From: Myxococcus virescens
Lineage (GTDB): Bacteria; Myxococcota; Myxococcia; Myxococcales; Myxococcaceae
Length of the DNA stretch: 64,000 nucleotides
Assembly (NCBI RefSeq): GCF_900101905.1
Contig: NZ_FNAJ01000003.1
Span: 1 to 64,000, forward strand
Reading direction: 5' to 3'
Positions 16,149-24,740 of the stretch are shown one piece after another. The notes under the pieces are model-generated. The model saw only the letters and a program-made list of their open reading frames with translations, had not been told where the DNA came from and made no database searches. How positions within the stretch are numbered: the first letter of the stretch is position 1; each line of letters starts with the position of its first letter. The position numbers and the translations under genes were made by a program.

Positions 16149-17288
16149 GTGCTCAGCACCTATCTGTCCCGCGACGCCGCCCGCCGACTGCGCCATGGCG
16201 CGCCATGGGTGCGCCGGGAAGACATCATCTCCATGGAAGGCACGCCGCAGCCCGGAGAGCCCGTACAGCTTCGGGACGAGGACGGTTCGGTGCTGGGCCT
16301 GGGAGATGTGGATTTAGAGGCGTCCTACGCGGTGCGGCGGCTCGGCCAGCCGGACGAGGTGGTGGAGGGACTCATCCCGCGCCATCTCCGCCGCGCCTTC
16401 GAGCGGCGGGCACGGCTGGTGGACGACCCGCGCTTCTGCCGCGTCGTCAACGATGACGGGGACGGCCTGCCCGGCCTCATCGTGGACCGCTACGACACGC
16501 ACTTCGTGGTGCAGACGCTCACGCGTGCCATGGACGCGCGCATCGAGGAGCTGACGCGCGCGCTGGTGGAGGTGGCGGGCGCGGGCGCGGTGCTGCTGCG
16601 CAACGACACCCCTCGCCGCAAGGCGCTGGGCCTGCCCACGCAGCGCCCCCATGTCCTGTACGGCACCCCACCCCGCTGGTGCCGGCTGCTGGAGATGGGG
16701 GCCCGCTTCACCGTGGACCTCACGTACGGCCAGGGCACGGGCTACGCGTATGACCAGCGCGAGGTCCGCCGCTTCGTGGCCCGCATGTCCCAGGGCTCGC
16801 GCGTGCTGGACGCCAGCTGCAACGTGGGAGGGCTCTTCGTCCACGCGGGGGTGCACGGGGCCCGGCACATCCTCGCCTTCGACGCCGACGCAGACGCCGC
16901 GGACCTGGCGCGTGAGAACGCGGAGGCCAACGGCCTGCTGGGCCGGGTGATGGTGGAGACGGGCAAGCCCCTCCAGGCCCTCCGTGCGGTGCGAGACACC
17001 TTCGACCTCGTCCTCCTGGACACACCGGCCGTGGCGACCGACGAGGAATTCGTGGAGTTGCTGCGTCACGCGCTTCGCAGGACGCGCCACGGTGGCTGGT
17101 TGATGGTCACCGGGTACCATCCACCCCTCCCCCAGGACGGCTTTGACGACCTGGTGGCCACCGCCTGCGAGGGCGAGGCCCGGATTGCCACCCGGCTGGC
17201 CCGCCCGGGCCTGCCGCCGGACCACCCGACCCTGGCCGGCTCCCACGGGGCCGAGCACCTCCACGCGATGGCGTTGGAAGTCAGCTGA
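16149..17288 (+). CDS. RlmI-like SAM methyltransferase lacking the usual Cys
   Basis: A 379-residue class I methyltransferase of the RlmI/RlmK type, which normally makes 5-methylcytosine in 23S rRNA. It starts at GTG 16149 behind AGAGGAG. Residues 1-75 form a PUA-like domain. An RlmI-type segment follows (DGLPGLIVDRYD and GTGYAYDQREVRRFV), then the SAM site (VLDASCNVGGLFVHAG) and an acidic strand (ILAFDADADAADLARENAEANG). Two family motifs are altered. Motif IV reads LLDTPAV, not DPP, and the usual FSCS-type catalytic cysteine is replaced by MVTGYH. Binding of SAM and RNA looks preserved, but cytosine-C5 chemistry is doubtful. It is followed 47 bp later by the YhaM-like gene. Confidence 0.8.
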   Translation: MLSTYLSRDAARRLRHGAPWVRREDIISMEGTPQPGEPVQLRDEDGSVLGLGDVDLEASYAVRRLGQPDEVVEGLIPRHLRRAFERRARLVDDPRFCRVVNDDGDGLPGLIVDRYDTHFVVQTLTRAMDARIEELTRALVEVAGAGAVLLRNDTPRRKALGLPTQRPHVLYGTPPRWCRLLEMGARFTVDLTYGQGTGYAYDQREVRRFVARMSQGSRVLDASCNVGGLFVHAGVHGARHILAFDADADAADLARENAEANGLLGRVMVETGKPLQALRAVRDTFDLVLLDTPAVATDEEFVELLRHALRRTRHGGWLMVTGYHPPLPQDGFDDLVATACEGEARIATRLARPGLPPDHPTLAGSHGAEHLHAMALEVS

Positions 17289-17335
17289 AGCGGTCCACCC
17301 GCGCGGCCGATGGAGTGCTAGTGTCCGCCGCCGCA

Positions 17336-18784
17336 ATGACCAACGAAAACGTGCCCGAGTCCGCGCCCCCCGCCCAGGAAGGTTCCGTGGAGACCGTCCG
17401 CAAGGTGTATGCGGCCGACCTGCGGGAGAAGGACCGCGTCCATACCGTCTTCCGCGTCACCAAGAAGGAGAAGGTGACCGCCCGCAGTGGCAAGGTGTTC
17501 GTCGCCGCCACGCTCGTCGACAAGAGTGGCGAGGTGGACGCGCGCATCTTCGACAAGGTCGACGCGCTCGAGCCCGTCTTCCAGCCGGGCGACTTCGTGC
17601 TCGTCCAGGGCAACGTCATCCAGTTCCACGGCCGCACCCAGGTCGTCGTCGAGGCCCTGGAGCGCCTGGAACCCGAGCCCCTGGACCCCAAGGAGTTCGA
17701 GCCGCCCCCGGCCCCGCCCGCCGCCGAGGCGAAGCCCGCGCCGGAGGCCAAGGCCGCCCCGGAAGCCAAGGCTGAGAAGCCCGAGAAGGCCGACAAGGGC
17801 GAGGCCCGCGGCAACGAGGGCCCGGGTGGCGCGCGCGCCGCCGGCCTCATCCGGGAGATGGTCACCGAGCGCATCGGCGACACCTTCGTGAAGCAGCTGC
17901 TGCTGGCCTTCCTGGACGACCCGAAGATTGCGGCCGGCCTGCCGGTGGCCCAGGGCGTCCGGGGCACGCACCACGCGTGGCGTGGCGGACTGGCGGAGCA
18001 CATCCTGTCGGTGATGCGGCTGACGCTCCGCGTGGCGGACCAGTACCCCATGGCGGACCGCGACCTGCTGCTGGCCGGCGCGCTGTTGCAGCAGGTGCTG
18101 AAGGCGGCGGACGCCTCCGAGTCCTCCGACGAGGGCCGGCTGGTGGGCAACCTCGTCCTGACGGCGCAGAAGCTGCGCGAGAAGGCGCTGGCCATCCCCG
18201 GCTTCCCGCCGCTCCTGGAGCAGCACCTCACGCACCTGGTCATCTCCCAGCACGGCGACGCGCAGCACGGCAGCCCGAAGTCGCCGGTGACGCTGGAAGC
18301 GCAGATCATCCACTCGCTGGAGTCGCTGGACGCGCGCATCGCCTCGTGGCTGGAGGCCATGCAGCGCGACTCGCACGACAAGTGGACGGACGTGGTGCGC
18401 CCCTACGAGCGCCAGCTGTGGAAGGGCCCCTCGCCCACCTCGCGGGGCCGCGCCCCGGTGGAGGGCGGTGGCCGCCGCAAGGGCCGCGAGGAGAAGCGCA
18501 AGGCCCGGGCGGAGAAGCAGCAGCAGCCGGGCACCCCGGCCGAGGGCGCCCCGCAGCAGGAGCAGGCCCAGCGCCCGCCCCGCAAGGAGCGTCCGCCCCG
18601 CGAGGAGCGCGCGCGTGAGGAGCGTCCGCGTGAGGAGCGCCCGCCCCGTCCGCCCCGCGAGGAGCGTCCGCCGCGTGACGCGAGCTCGCTGCCCAAGGAG
18701 CTGACCTTCAAGCCGTTCAGCGCGCTGACGTCGTTACCGTCCGATTCCGGCAACAAGGGCGGTGAGGGTTCCTCGGAGAGCTGA
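17336..18784 (+). CDS. YhaM-like OB-fold/HD protein with a degenerate HD site
   Basis: A 482-residue protein. Residues 15-115 form a tRNA_anti/OB-fold nucleic-acid-binding domain (VFRVTKKEKVTARSGKVF, then DFVLVQGNVIQFHGRTQVVV). After an Ala/Lys/Glu-rich linker, residues 175-360 match the HD domain of the YhaM 3'-5' exoribonuclease (HHAWRGGLAEHILSVMRL). The metal site is broken: the HD dyad in LLHDxxK is Q252-Q253 (LLQQVLK), GNLIGH is GNLVLT and SHHG is SQHG. The C-terminal 120 residues are an Arg/Glu/Pro low-complexity tail (repeated REERP) that may bind RNA. It is probably a nucleic-acid-binding pseudo-nuclease (inference). It is 8 bp from the next gene, so cotranscribed. Confidence 0.82.
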   Translation: MTNENVPESAPPAQEGSVETVRKVYAADLREKDRVHTVFRVTKKEKVTARSGKVFVAATLVDKSGEVDARIFDKVDALEPVFQPGDFVLVQGNVIQFHGRTQVVVEALERLEPEPLDPKEFEPPPAPPAAEAKPAPEAKAAPEAKAEKPEKADKGEARGNEGPGGARAAGLIREMVTERIGDTFVKQLLLAFLDDPKIAAGLPVAQGVRGTHHAWRGGLAEHILSVMRLTLRVADQYPMADRDLLLAGALLQQVLKAADASESSDEGRLVGNLVLTAQKLREKALAIPGFPPLLEQHLTHLVISQHGDAQHGSPKSPVTLEAQIIHSLESLDARIASWLEAMQRDSHDKWTDVVRPYERQLWKGPSPTSRGRAPVEGGGRRKGREEKRKARAEKQQQPGTPAEGAPQQEQAQRPPRKERPPREERAREERPREERPPRPPREERPPRDASSLPKELTFKPFSALTSLPSDSGNKGGEGSSES

Positions 18785-18792
18785 GGCAGCAC

Positions 18793-20775
18793 ATGGCGAA
18801 GAGGTTGGGAGAGCGCCTCATCGAGGCGGGACTCGTCAACGCCGGGGCCGTGGAACAGGCCCTGGAGCACCAGAAAATCACCGGCCACAAGGTCGGTGAT
18901 TGTCTGGTGGAGCTGGGACTGCTCCAGGAAGCGGCGCTGCTGCGCTTCCTGGCGGCGGAGTTCCAGACGCGCTTCGTCAGCGCGGACAAGCTGGCGAAGG
19001 CGCGCATCGCCACCGAGGTGCTGGACCGGCTTCCGGTGCGCCTGGCCGAGGCGCAGAACGTGCTGCCGCTGGCGGTGGACCCGGAGCGCAAACTGCTCTC
19101 CGTGGTCGCCGCCGAGCCGCAGAACAAGTCGCTGATGGACGAGATTGCCCTCGTCACGGGCATGTCGGAGGTCTACGCATACGTGGGCCTGCGCAGCGCC
19201 ATCTCCGCCGCCATCCGCAAGCACTACTACGGAGATCCCACCGCCTTCGCCGCGCTGCTGGAAGGCGCCAACGCCCAGGGCCAGGCCCCGGCCGCGCCGT
19301 CCCGCACGGGCGCCCCGGAGCACGGACGCACCTACGCGGGCAGCGCCACCGGGACGGGCGCGGGCAACCGTGGCGGACTCAGCCTCAACTTCCGCGTGGA
19401 GACGGACGCGCGGATGCGGCTGCAACGCGGCAGCAGCACCGGCACCCCCGCGGTCCGCCCGTCCACCCAGCGGCGCGAGCCCGGCGGGCCGCGCGGGCTG
19501 GTGAGCGACAGCGACTACGTGGAGACGCTGGGCATCATGGTCGGCCTGCTGGAGCAGGACCGGCAGCGCCACCGCGGGCACTCCGCGCAGCTGGCGCGGC
19601 AGGCCGGCATCGTGGGCCAGCGCATGGGCATGCCCCACAAGGAGCTGGCCGCGCTGACCATCGCCGCCTACCTGCACGACCTGGGCAAGCCGGCGGAGCG
19701 GCACTTCTCGCTGGCGAGCAACGCCGTCAACCCGGAGTGGAAGGCACAGGCGAAGCTGGCCTGCCGCATCCCCACCCGCATGTTCGAGACGGTGCACCTG
19801 CCCGCGCAGACGAACACCATCCTCGCGCAGATGTACGAAGCCTGGGACGGCTCCGGCACGCCCCAGGGCGCCAAGGGCGAGGACATCACCCTGGGCGCGC
19901 GCATCCTCGCCGCGGTGGACAGCTTCCTGGAGCTGACGAAGAACCCGGGCAATGCCCTGGGCCGCGTGCTGCTCAAGGAGCAGGCCCTGGAGCACCTGCG
20001 CAAGTACGCGGGCGTGCTCTATGACCCGGTGGTGGCGGACATCGTCATCCAGCTCCAGAGCGGTGAGCTGCTGCGCCACCGGTTGGAGAGCGAAGGCCGC
20101 CAGGTGCTCGTGGTGGAGCCGGACGAGACGGCGCGCGGCGAGCTGCTGGAGGCGGTGCTGAAGCAGGGCCTGGTGGCGCACGCGCTGTCCACCGTCGAGG
20201 GCGCGCAGGACGGACTGGCGCGGCAGGACTGCGACGTGCTGGTCGTGAGCCTGCGGCTGGGGCTGCAGGACGTGACGGACCTGCTGGCGCAGGCCCGCTC
20301 GGCGCCGGAGACGGCGGGTCTGCCCATCGCGGTGGTGGGCGAGCCCGACAATGCCACGCGAGAGCGCCTGCTCATGGCGGGCGCCACGGACGTGCTGTCG
20401 CCCGCGGACAAGCCCGCCATCGCGAAGACGGTGCAGGCCCTCTACGACGACCGGGTTCAACACAATGGCCCGGGGCGCGTGGTGCGCGGCAGCTTCGACG
20501 AGCTCCCCCCGCGCGAGCTGCTGCGCACGCTGGGCGGTGGCCACAAGAGCGGCCGGCTCAACCTGCGCCAGCACACGCTGGAGGGCTACCTGCACCTGGA
20601 GCGGGGCCGCGTCGTCTTCGCGTCCTTCGGTGGTCACTCAGGCGAGCCCGCGCTACAGGCGCTGCTGAAGCTGAAGCAGGCGGACTTCCAGTACGACCCG
20701 GACGCGTTGCTGCTGGACGTGCCGCAGATGGACCAGGACCTCGCGGCCCTGGCCGGCGGCCTCAACGCAGGTTGA
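18793..20775 (+). CDS. MshEN / HD-GYP-like / REC-like / DUF4388 signalling protein
   Basis: A 660-residue multidomain regulator. Residues 1-150 resemble the GspE/MshE N-terminal domain (LGERLIEAGLVNAGAVEQAL), which binds cyclic di-GMP in MshE. Residues 235-430 form an HD-GYP-like domain with an intact HDLGK (AYLHDLGKPAERHF). The HHExxDGxGYP motif has become MYEAWDGSGTP, so phosphodiesterase activity is doubtful. Residues 435-555 look like a receiver domain (VLVVEPDETARGELLEAV) with the phospho-acceptor Asp replaced (VLVVSLRLG). The last 95 residues are a DUF4388-like module (GSFDELPPRELLRTLGGG). It could be a c-di-GMP sensor rather than an enzyme. The last 14 bp overlap the converging tatD gene. 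Confidence 0.8.
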   Translation: MAKRLGERLIEAGLVNAGAVEQALEHQKITGHKVGDCLVELGLLQEAALLRFLAAEFQTRFVSADKLAKARIATEVLDRLPVRLAEAQNVLPLAVDPERKLLSVVAAEPQNKSLMDEIALVTGMSEVYAYVGLRSAISAAIRKHYYGDPTAFAALLEGANAQGQAPAAPSRTGAPEHGRTYAGSATGTGAGNRGGLSLNFRVETDARMRLQRGSSTGTPAVRPSTQRREPGGPRGLVSDSDYVETLGIMVGLLEQDRQRHRGHSAQLARQAGIVGQRMGMPHKELAALTIAAYLHDLGKPAERHFSLASNAVNPEWKAQAKLACRIPTRMFETVHLPAQTNTILAQMYEAWDGSGTPQGAKGEDITLGARILAAVDSFLELTKNPGNALGRVLLKEQALEHLRKYAGVLYDPVVADIVIQLQSGELLRHRLESEGRQVLVVEPDETARGELLEAVLKQGLVAHALSTVEGAQDGLARQDCDVLVVSLRLGLQDVTDLLAQARSAPETAGLPIAVVGEPDNATRERLLMAGATDVLSPADKPAIAKTVQALYDDRVQHNGPGRVVRGSFDELPPRELLRTLGGGHKSGRLNLRQHTLEGYLHLERGRVVFASFGGHSGEPALQALLKLKQADFQYDPDALLLDVPQMDQDLAALAGGLNAG

Positions 20776-21538
20776 GGTTGAAGAGGGCGGCGGCGTTGGC
20801 GGTGGTGACCGCGGCCACCTCCTCCAGCGTCACGCCCTTGAGCTCGGCGACCTTCTTCGCCGTCTCCACCACGTGCGAGGGCTGGTTCTTCCGCCCCCGG
20901 TGCGGCACCGGCGCCAGGTACGGGCTGTCCGTCTCCACCATCAGCCTGTCCAACGGCGCGAAGCGCACCGCGTCCTGGAGCGCCTCCGTCTTCTTGTAGG
21001 TGATGACGCCCGACAGCGACAGTAGGAAGCCCCGGTCCAGGTAGCGCCGGGCCGCGTCCGTGTCGCCGGTGAAGCAGTGGATGACGCCCTTCGCTACGCC
21101 CGTCTCGCCGAGGATGGCGTCACAGTCGTCATGCGCGTCGCGCACGTGCACCACCAGCGGCTTGCCCAGCCGGAGCGCCAGCGCGCACTGCCGCCGGAAG
21201 ACCTCCGCCTGCGCCTCACGCGGTGAGTGCTCGTAGTAGTAGTCCAGGCCCGCCTCCCCCACCGCCCGGACCTCGGGACGCGCGCAGGTGCGCTCCAGCG
21301 TGGCCAGGTCCTCCTCGGTGGCCCGAGCGGCCTCGTGCGGGTGGATGCCCAACGTGGGCGACAGGAACTCCGGGTGCGCCGCCGCCACCTCCAGCGCGTT
21401 GCCCCAGTTGCCCGGGCCGTGGAACTGCCCCACCACGACGGCATGGACCAGCCCCGCCGCGCGAGCCGCGTCGAGCACGGCCACGACGTCCGGGTAGTCC
21501 TTCACCTCGAGGTGACAATGGGCGTCGACGAATCTCAT
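20762..21538 (-). CDS. tatD: TatD-family metal-dependent DNase
   Basis: A 258-residue TIM-barrel amidohydrolase of the TatD/YcfH family, magnesium-dependent deoxyribonucleases. The metal ligands are visible: HCH in FVDAHCHLE, Glu in VGEAGLDYYYE, His in LVVHVRDAHDD, His in VIHCFTG and Asp in VETDSPYL. The length is normal. It is last in metG-HEAT-tatD; its ATG overlaps the end of the HEAT gene (21535-21538). Its 3' end runs 14 bp into the converging signalling gene. The exact paralogue (tatD or ycfH) cannot be decided by eye. Confidence 0.9.
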   Translation of the reverse strand: MRFVDAHCHLEVKDYPDVVAVLDAARAAGLVHAVVVGQFHGPGNWGNALEVAAAHPEFLSPTLGIHPHEAARATEEDLATLERTCARPEVRAVGEAGLDYYYEHSPREAQAEVFRRQCALALRLGKPLVVHVRDAHDDCDAILGETGVAKGVIHCFTGDTDAARRYLDRGFLLSLSGVITYKKTEALQDAVRFAPLDRLMVETDSPYLAPVPHRGRKNQPSHVVETAKKVAELKGVTLEEVAAVTTANAAALFNLNLR

Positions 21539-22512
21539 GGCTCCTCCTGCAACAGCTCTTCCAGTTCGGCGCGGGCCTCCGGTGAGGGAAAGGTACTCAC
21601 CGCGTTGCGGACGGCCTCACGCGCCTCCGCCCCGCCCAGGCGCCACAGCCCGTCAGCGGCGTCCAATCGGCTGTCCTCGGAGGCCTGCGCGTCCTGGAGC
21701 AGCCCGACCAGCCAGGGCAGCGCCCGCGCATCGCCCAGCCGGCCCAGGCCTCTCGCGGCCGCGCCCCGGCAGGGGTCCTTCACGTCGTCCAGGACTTCCT
21801 TCAGCCGCTCCAGCGCGCCGGGCATCTTCACCTCGCCGCAGAGCTCCACGGCCAGGGCCCGGTCCGGGCTCCACCGCTTCTTCGCCATCCGCTGGATGAG
21901 GTACGCCGAGCCGTCCGAATCGCCCAGCTTCGCCAGCACCCCGGCGGCCTGCGTCTTGTCGAAGGCGGGCAGGAGCCACCGGCCGAACAGCTTCTTCACC
22001 TGGGGCAGCGCGCGCGCGTCCCCCAGCTCCGCCAGCGCCCCCAGGGCCCGGAAGCGCAGCAGGTCCGCGTCCAGCGCCTCCAGCAACACCTCCAGCCCCG
22101 CGGCGTGATGGAGGCTGGCGATGCCGCGTGCCGCCTCGAAGCGGACCTCGAAGGTGCCGTCCTCCAGCATGGAGGCCAGCGCCCCACGCAGCTCCGGCCG
22201 GGCCAGGTCCGCCAACCGGCCGGTGGCCTCCAGGCGAATCTGCCACTCCTCGTCCCGAAGCCGGGCGATGAGCAGATCCGGCAGCTCCTCCGGAGGCACC
22301 ACCACGGAGGCCAGGCTCACCCCCGCGCGGCGCACCTCCACCTGCTTGTCCGCCAGCAGCCGGGGGAGCGCCTCGAGGAACTCGGCGGCGTGCTCGGGGA
22401 CCTCCGACGCGAGGTGATAGAGCTGGAGCGCGGCTTCCGTCCTGAACGCCGGGCGCTTCTCGCGCTCCAGCGTCAGGAGGGCCCGGTCCCGGTCGGCACG
22501 CCAGTCCGTCAC
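21535..22512 (-). CDS. HEAT-repeat protein
   Basis: A 325-residue solenoid protein built from about eight HEAT or PBS-lyase-type helical repeats of 30-40 residues. Examples are LLADKQVEVRRAGVSLASVV, RDEEWQIRLEATGRLADLA, LEDGTFEVRFEAARGIASL and VKDPCRGAAARGLGRLGD. Such repeats form protein-binding scaffolds; no enzyme motif is present. It starts at GTG 22512 immediately after the metG stop and overlaps tatD by 4 bp, so all three are translated from one message. Confidence 0.85.
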   Translation of the reverse strand: MTDWRADRDRALLTLEREKRPAFRTEAALQLYHLASEVPEHAAEFLEALPRLLADKQVEVRRAGVSLASVVVPPEELPDLLIARLRDEEWQIRLEATGRLADLARPELRGALASMLEDGTFEVRFEAARGIASLHHAAGLEVLLEALDADLLRFRALGALAELGDARALPQVKKLFGRWLLPAFDKTQAAGVLAKLGDSDGSAYLIQRMAKKRWSPDRALAVELCGEVKMPGALERLKEVLDDVKDPCRGAAARGLGRLGDARALPWLVGLLQDAQASEDSRLDAADGLWRLGGAEAREAVRNAVSTFPSPEARAELEELLQEEP

Positions 22513-22513
22513 C

Positions 22514-24625
22514 TCACTTCACCTCGCTGCCAGGGGCCACATCGCCCGGGTCGAGCAGCGACAGTTCCTTGCCGCCCGGCCCTGCCGTCAGGAGCATTCC
22601 GCGCGACTCGATGCCCTTGAGCTTGCGCGGCTTGAGGTTGGCCACCACCACCACGTTGCGCCCGGTGAGCGCCTCGGGAGCGAAGGCCTCCGCGATGCCG
22701 GAGACGATGGTGCGCGGGCTCCCCTCGCCCACGTCCACCGTGAGCTTGAGCAGCTTGTCCGCCTTCTGGACCTTCTCCGCGGCCAGCACCTTGCCGGCCT
22801 TCAGCACCACCTTGGCGAAGTCGTCGTACTCGATTTCACCCGACGACTCGGCCGCGCCAGCGCTCGGAGCCGCCGCCTGCGTCGCGGCGGGAGCCTCGGC
22901 GGGCTTCTTCTCCGCCTTGGCGCCCTTGGCCGGCCTGGCCTCCGCGGCCTGCGGCGCAGCGGCGCCTTCCGGCAGCTTGATGATGGCGTTGACGCGCTCC
23001 TCCTCCAGCCGCGGCAGCAGCGGCTCGGGCGTGCCAATGGGACGGCTGCGATCCAACAGCGGGTACTTCGCGCCCTCCAGGGCCTGGAACGTCAGCGGCT
23101 CCGCGCCGAGCTGGGCGAAGAGCTTCTCCGACAGGCGCGGCGTCACCGGGGCGAGCAGCGCGCCCAGGAGGTAGGCCACGTCCGCGGCGTCGGACAGGTC
23201 CGCGCGAGCGACCTCCGCGTCCTTCTTCACCTGGGCCCACGGCGCGGCCGTCTGGAGGAAGCCGTTGGCGGCCGAGGCAATCTCGGTGATGACGCGGATG
23301 GCGGACCGGTACTCCAGCTTGTCGAACGCGTCGCGAACCTCCGGCACGCGGGCGAGCGCGGCCTCCACCAACTCGCGGCCCGGGCCCTCGGCACGGCCGG
23401 GCGCGAGACGCTTCTCCAGCGGACCGGCCAGCAGCGACAGGGCGCGGTTGGCCAGGTTGCCCACGTTGTTGACCAGCTCGCCGTTCACGCGCTGGCGGAA
23501 GTCCTTGAGGTTGAGGTCCAGGTCCTCCACGCCCGGGCCCAGGTTGGCCGCGTAGAAGTAGCGCAGGTAGCTGGGGTCCAACTGGTCCAGGTAGTCGCGC
23601 ACCGGCACCATGGTGCCGCGTGTCTTCGACATCTTCTCGCCGTTCAACATCAGGTGGCCGTGGACCTTGATTTCGCTGGGCATGTGGAAGCCCGCGACGT
23701 TGAGCACGGCCGGCCAGAACAGCGCGTGGAAGTAGACGATGTCCTTGCCGATGAAGTGGATGATGCGGGTGTCGGCGTCCGCGCTCCAGTAGTCCAGTGC
23801 GCTCTTTGCCTTACCCGTCTCCTTCGCCCACTTCTCCGTGGTGGCGATGTACCCGATGGGCGCATCCAGCCAGACGTAGAAGTACTTGTCCGTCTCACCC
23901 GGAATGGCGAAGCCGAAGTACGGCCCATCGCGGCTGATGTCCCAGTCCGACAGGCCCTTCTCGAAGAAGCCCTGGAGCTGGGTCGCCAGGCCCGGATGGA
24001 TGAAGCCCGGCTTGCGCAGCACGTCCTGGAGGAAGTCCGCGTGCCGCGACAGCTTGAAGAACAAGTGTTCGGAGTGCTTCCGGACCGGCGGCGTGCCACA
24101 CAGGGCACAGCGCGCGTCGATGAGGTCCGTGGGGTCGTAGGCCTTGCCGCACTTCTCACAGGCATCGCCGTACTGGTCGGAAGCCTTGCAGTTGGGGCAG
24201 GTCCCCTTGATGAAGCGGTCCGGCAGGAAGCGGCGGTCGTTCTCGCAGTAGGTCTGCTCGATGTTCCGGCGCTCGATGTCGCCCTTCTCCTTCAGCCGCC
24301 CGTAGATGAGCTCCGCGTACTGGCGGTTCTCCGGCGAGTTGGTGGAGTGGAAGTAGTCGAAGCGGACATCGAGGTCGTGGAAGTCCCGCTGGTGCTCCTC
24401 GTGGAAGCGGGCGATGAACTCCTCGGGCTTGAGGCCCTGCTTCGCCGCGTTCAGCTCGATGGGCGTGCCGTGGGTGTCATCGGCACAGAAGTAGACGACG
24501 TCCCTACCGCACGAGCGGAGGAAACGAACGTAGATGTCGGTCTGCACGTACTCGACGGCGTGGCCGATGTGGAGCGGGCCGTTCGCGTAGGGCAGCGCGC
24601 TGGTGACGAGGGTTCTCTCAGCCAT
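22514..24625 (-). CDS. metG: Methionyl-tRNA synthetase
   Basis: A 703-residue class I aminoacyl-tRNA synthetase that charges tRNA-Met. HIGH lies at residues 19-22 (NGPLHIGHAVEY) and KMSKT in GEKMSKTRGT. Two zinc knuckles in the connective domain are complete (CPNCKASDQYGDACEKC, then CALC and a CxxC-type partner). After the anticodon-binding helical domain, an Ala/Lys-rich linker leads to a C-terminal tRNA-binding domain (DDFAKVVLKAGKVLAAEKV, then KGIESRGMLL) that promotes dimerisation and tRNA affinity. Length is normal for the long form. First gene of metG-HEAT-tatD. Confidence 0.97.
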   Translation of the reverse strand: MAERTLVTSALPYANGPLHIGHAVEYVQTDIYVRFLRSCGRDVVYFCADDTHGTPIELNAAKQGLKPEEFIARFHEEHQRDFHDLDVRFDYFHSTNSPENRQYAELIYGRLKEKGDIERRNIEQTYCENDRRFLPDRFIKGTCPNCKASDQYGDACEKCGKAYDPTDLIDARCALCGTPPVRKHSEHLFFKLSRHADFLQDVLRKPGFIHPGLATQLQGFFEKGLSDWDISRDGPYFGFAIPGETDKYFYVWLDAPIGYIATTEKWAKETGKAKSALDYWSADADTRIIHFIGKDIVYFHALFWPAVLNVAGFHMPSEIKVHGHLMLNGEKMSKTRGTMVPVRDYLDQLDPSYLRYFYAANLGPGVEDLDLNLKDFRQRVNGELVNNVGNLANRALSLLAGPLEKRLAPGRAEGPGRELVEAALARVPEVRDAFDKLEYRSAIRVITEIASAANGFLQTAAPWAQVKKDAEVARADLSDAADVAYLLGALLAPVTPRLSEKLFAQLGAEPLTFQALEGAKYPLLDRSRPIGTPEPLLPRLEEERVNAIIKLPEGAAAPQAAEARPAKGAKAEKKPAEAPAATQAAAPSAGAAESSGEIEYDDFAKVVLKAGKVLAAEKVQKADKLLKLTVDVGEGSPRTIVSGIAEAFAPEALTGRNVVVVANLKPRKLKGIESRGMLLTAGPGGKELSLLDPGDVAPGSEVK

Positions 24626-24740
24626 GGATTCTCCTGAGGGCGGCGGACCTTAGCCGCTCGGATGGCCGAGGTCATCGACGGCGTGAGGACCGCGGGCACG
24701 AATGCGCCACGGAGCCGGAGATGTTATCGACCGGATACGC

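Noticed and set aside
18590-18670. Short tandem repeats (CGTGAGGAGCG-like units) as a possible repeat array
   Set aside because: They encode the in-frame REERP low-complexity tail of the YhaM-like protein. The units are too short and irregular for CRISPR, with no spacers.
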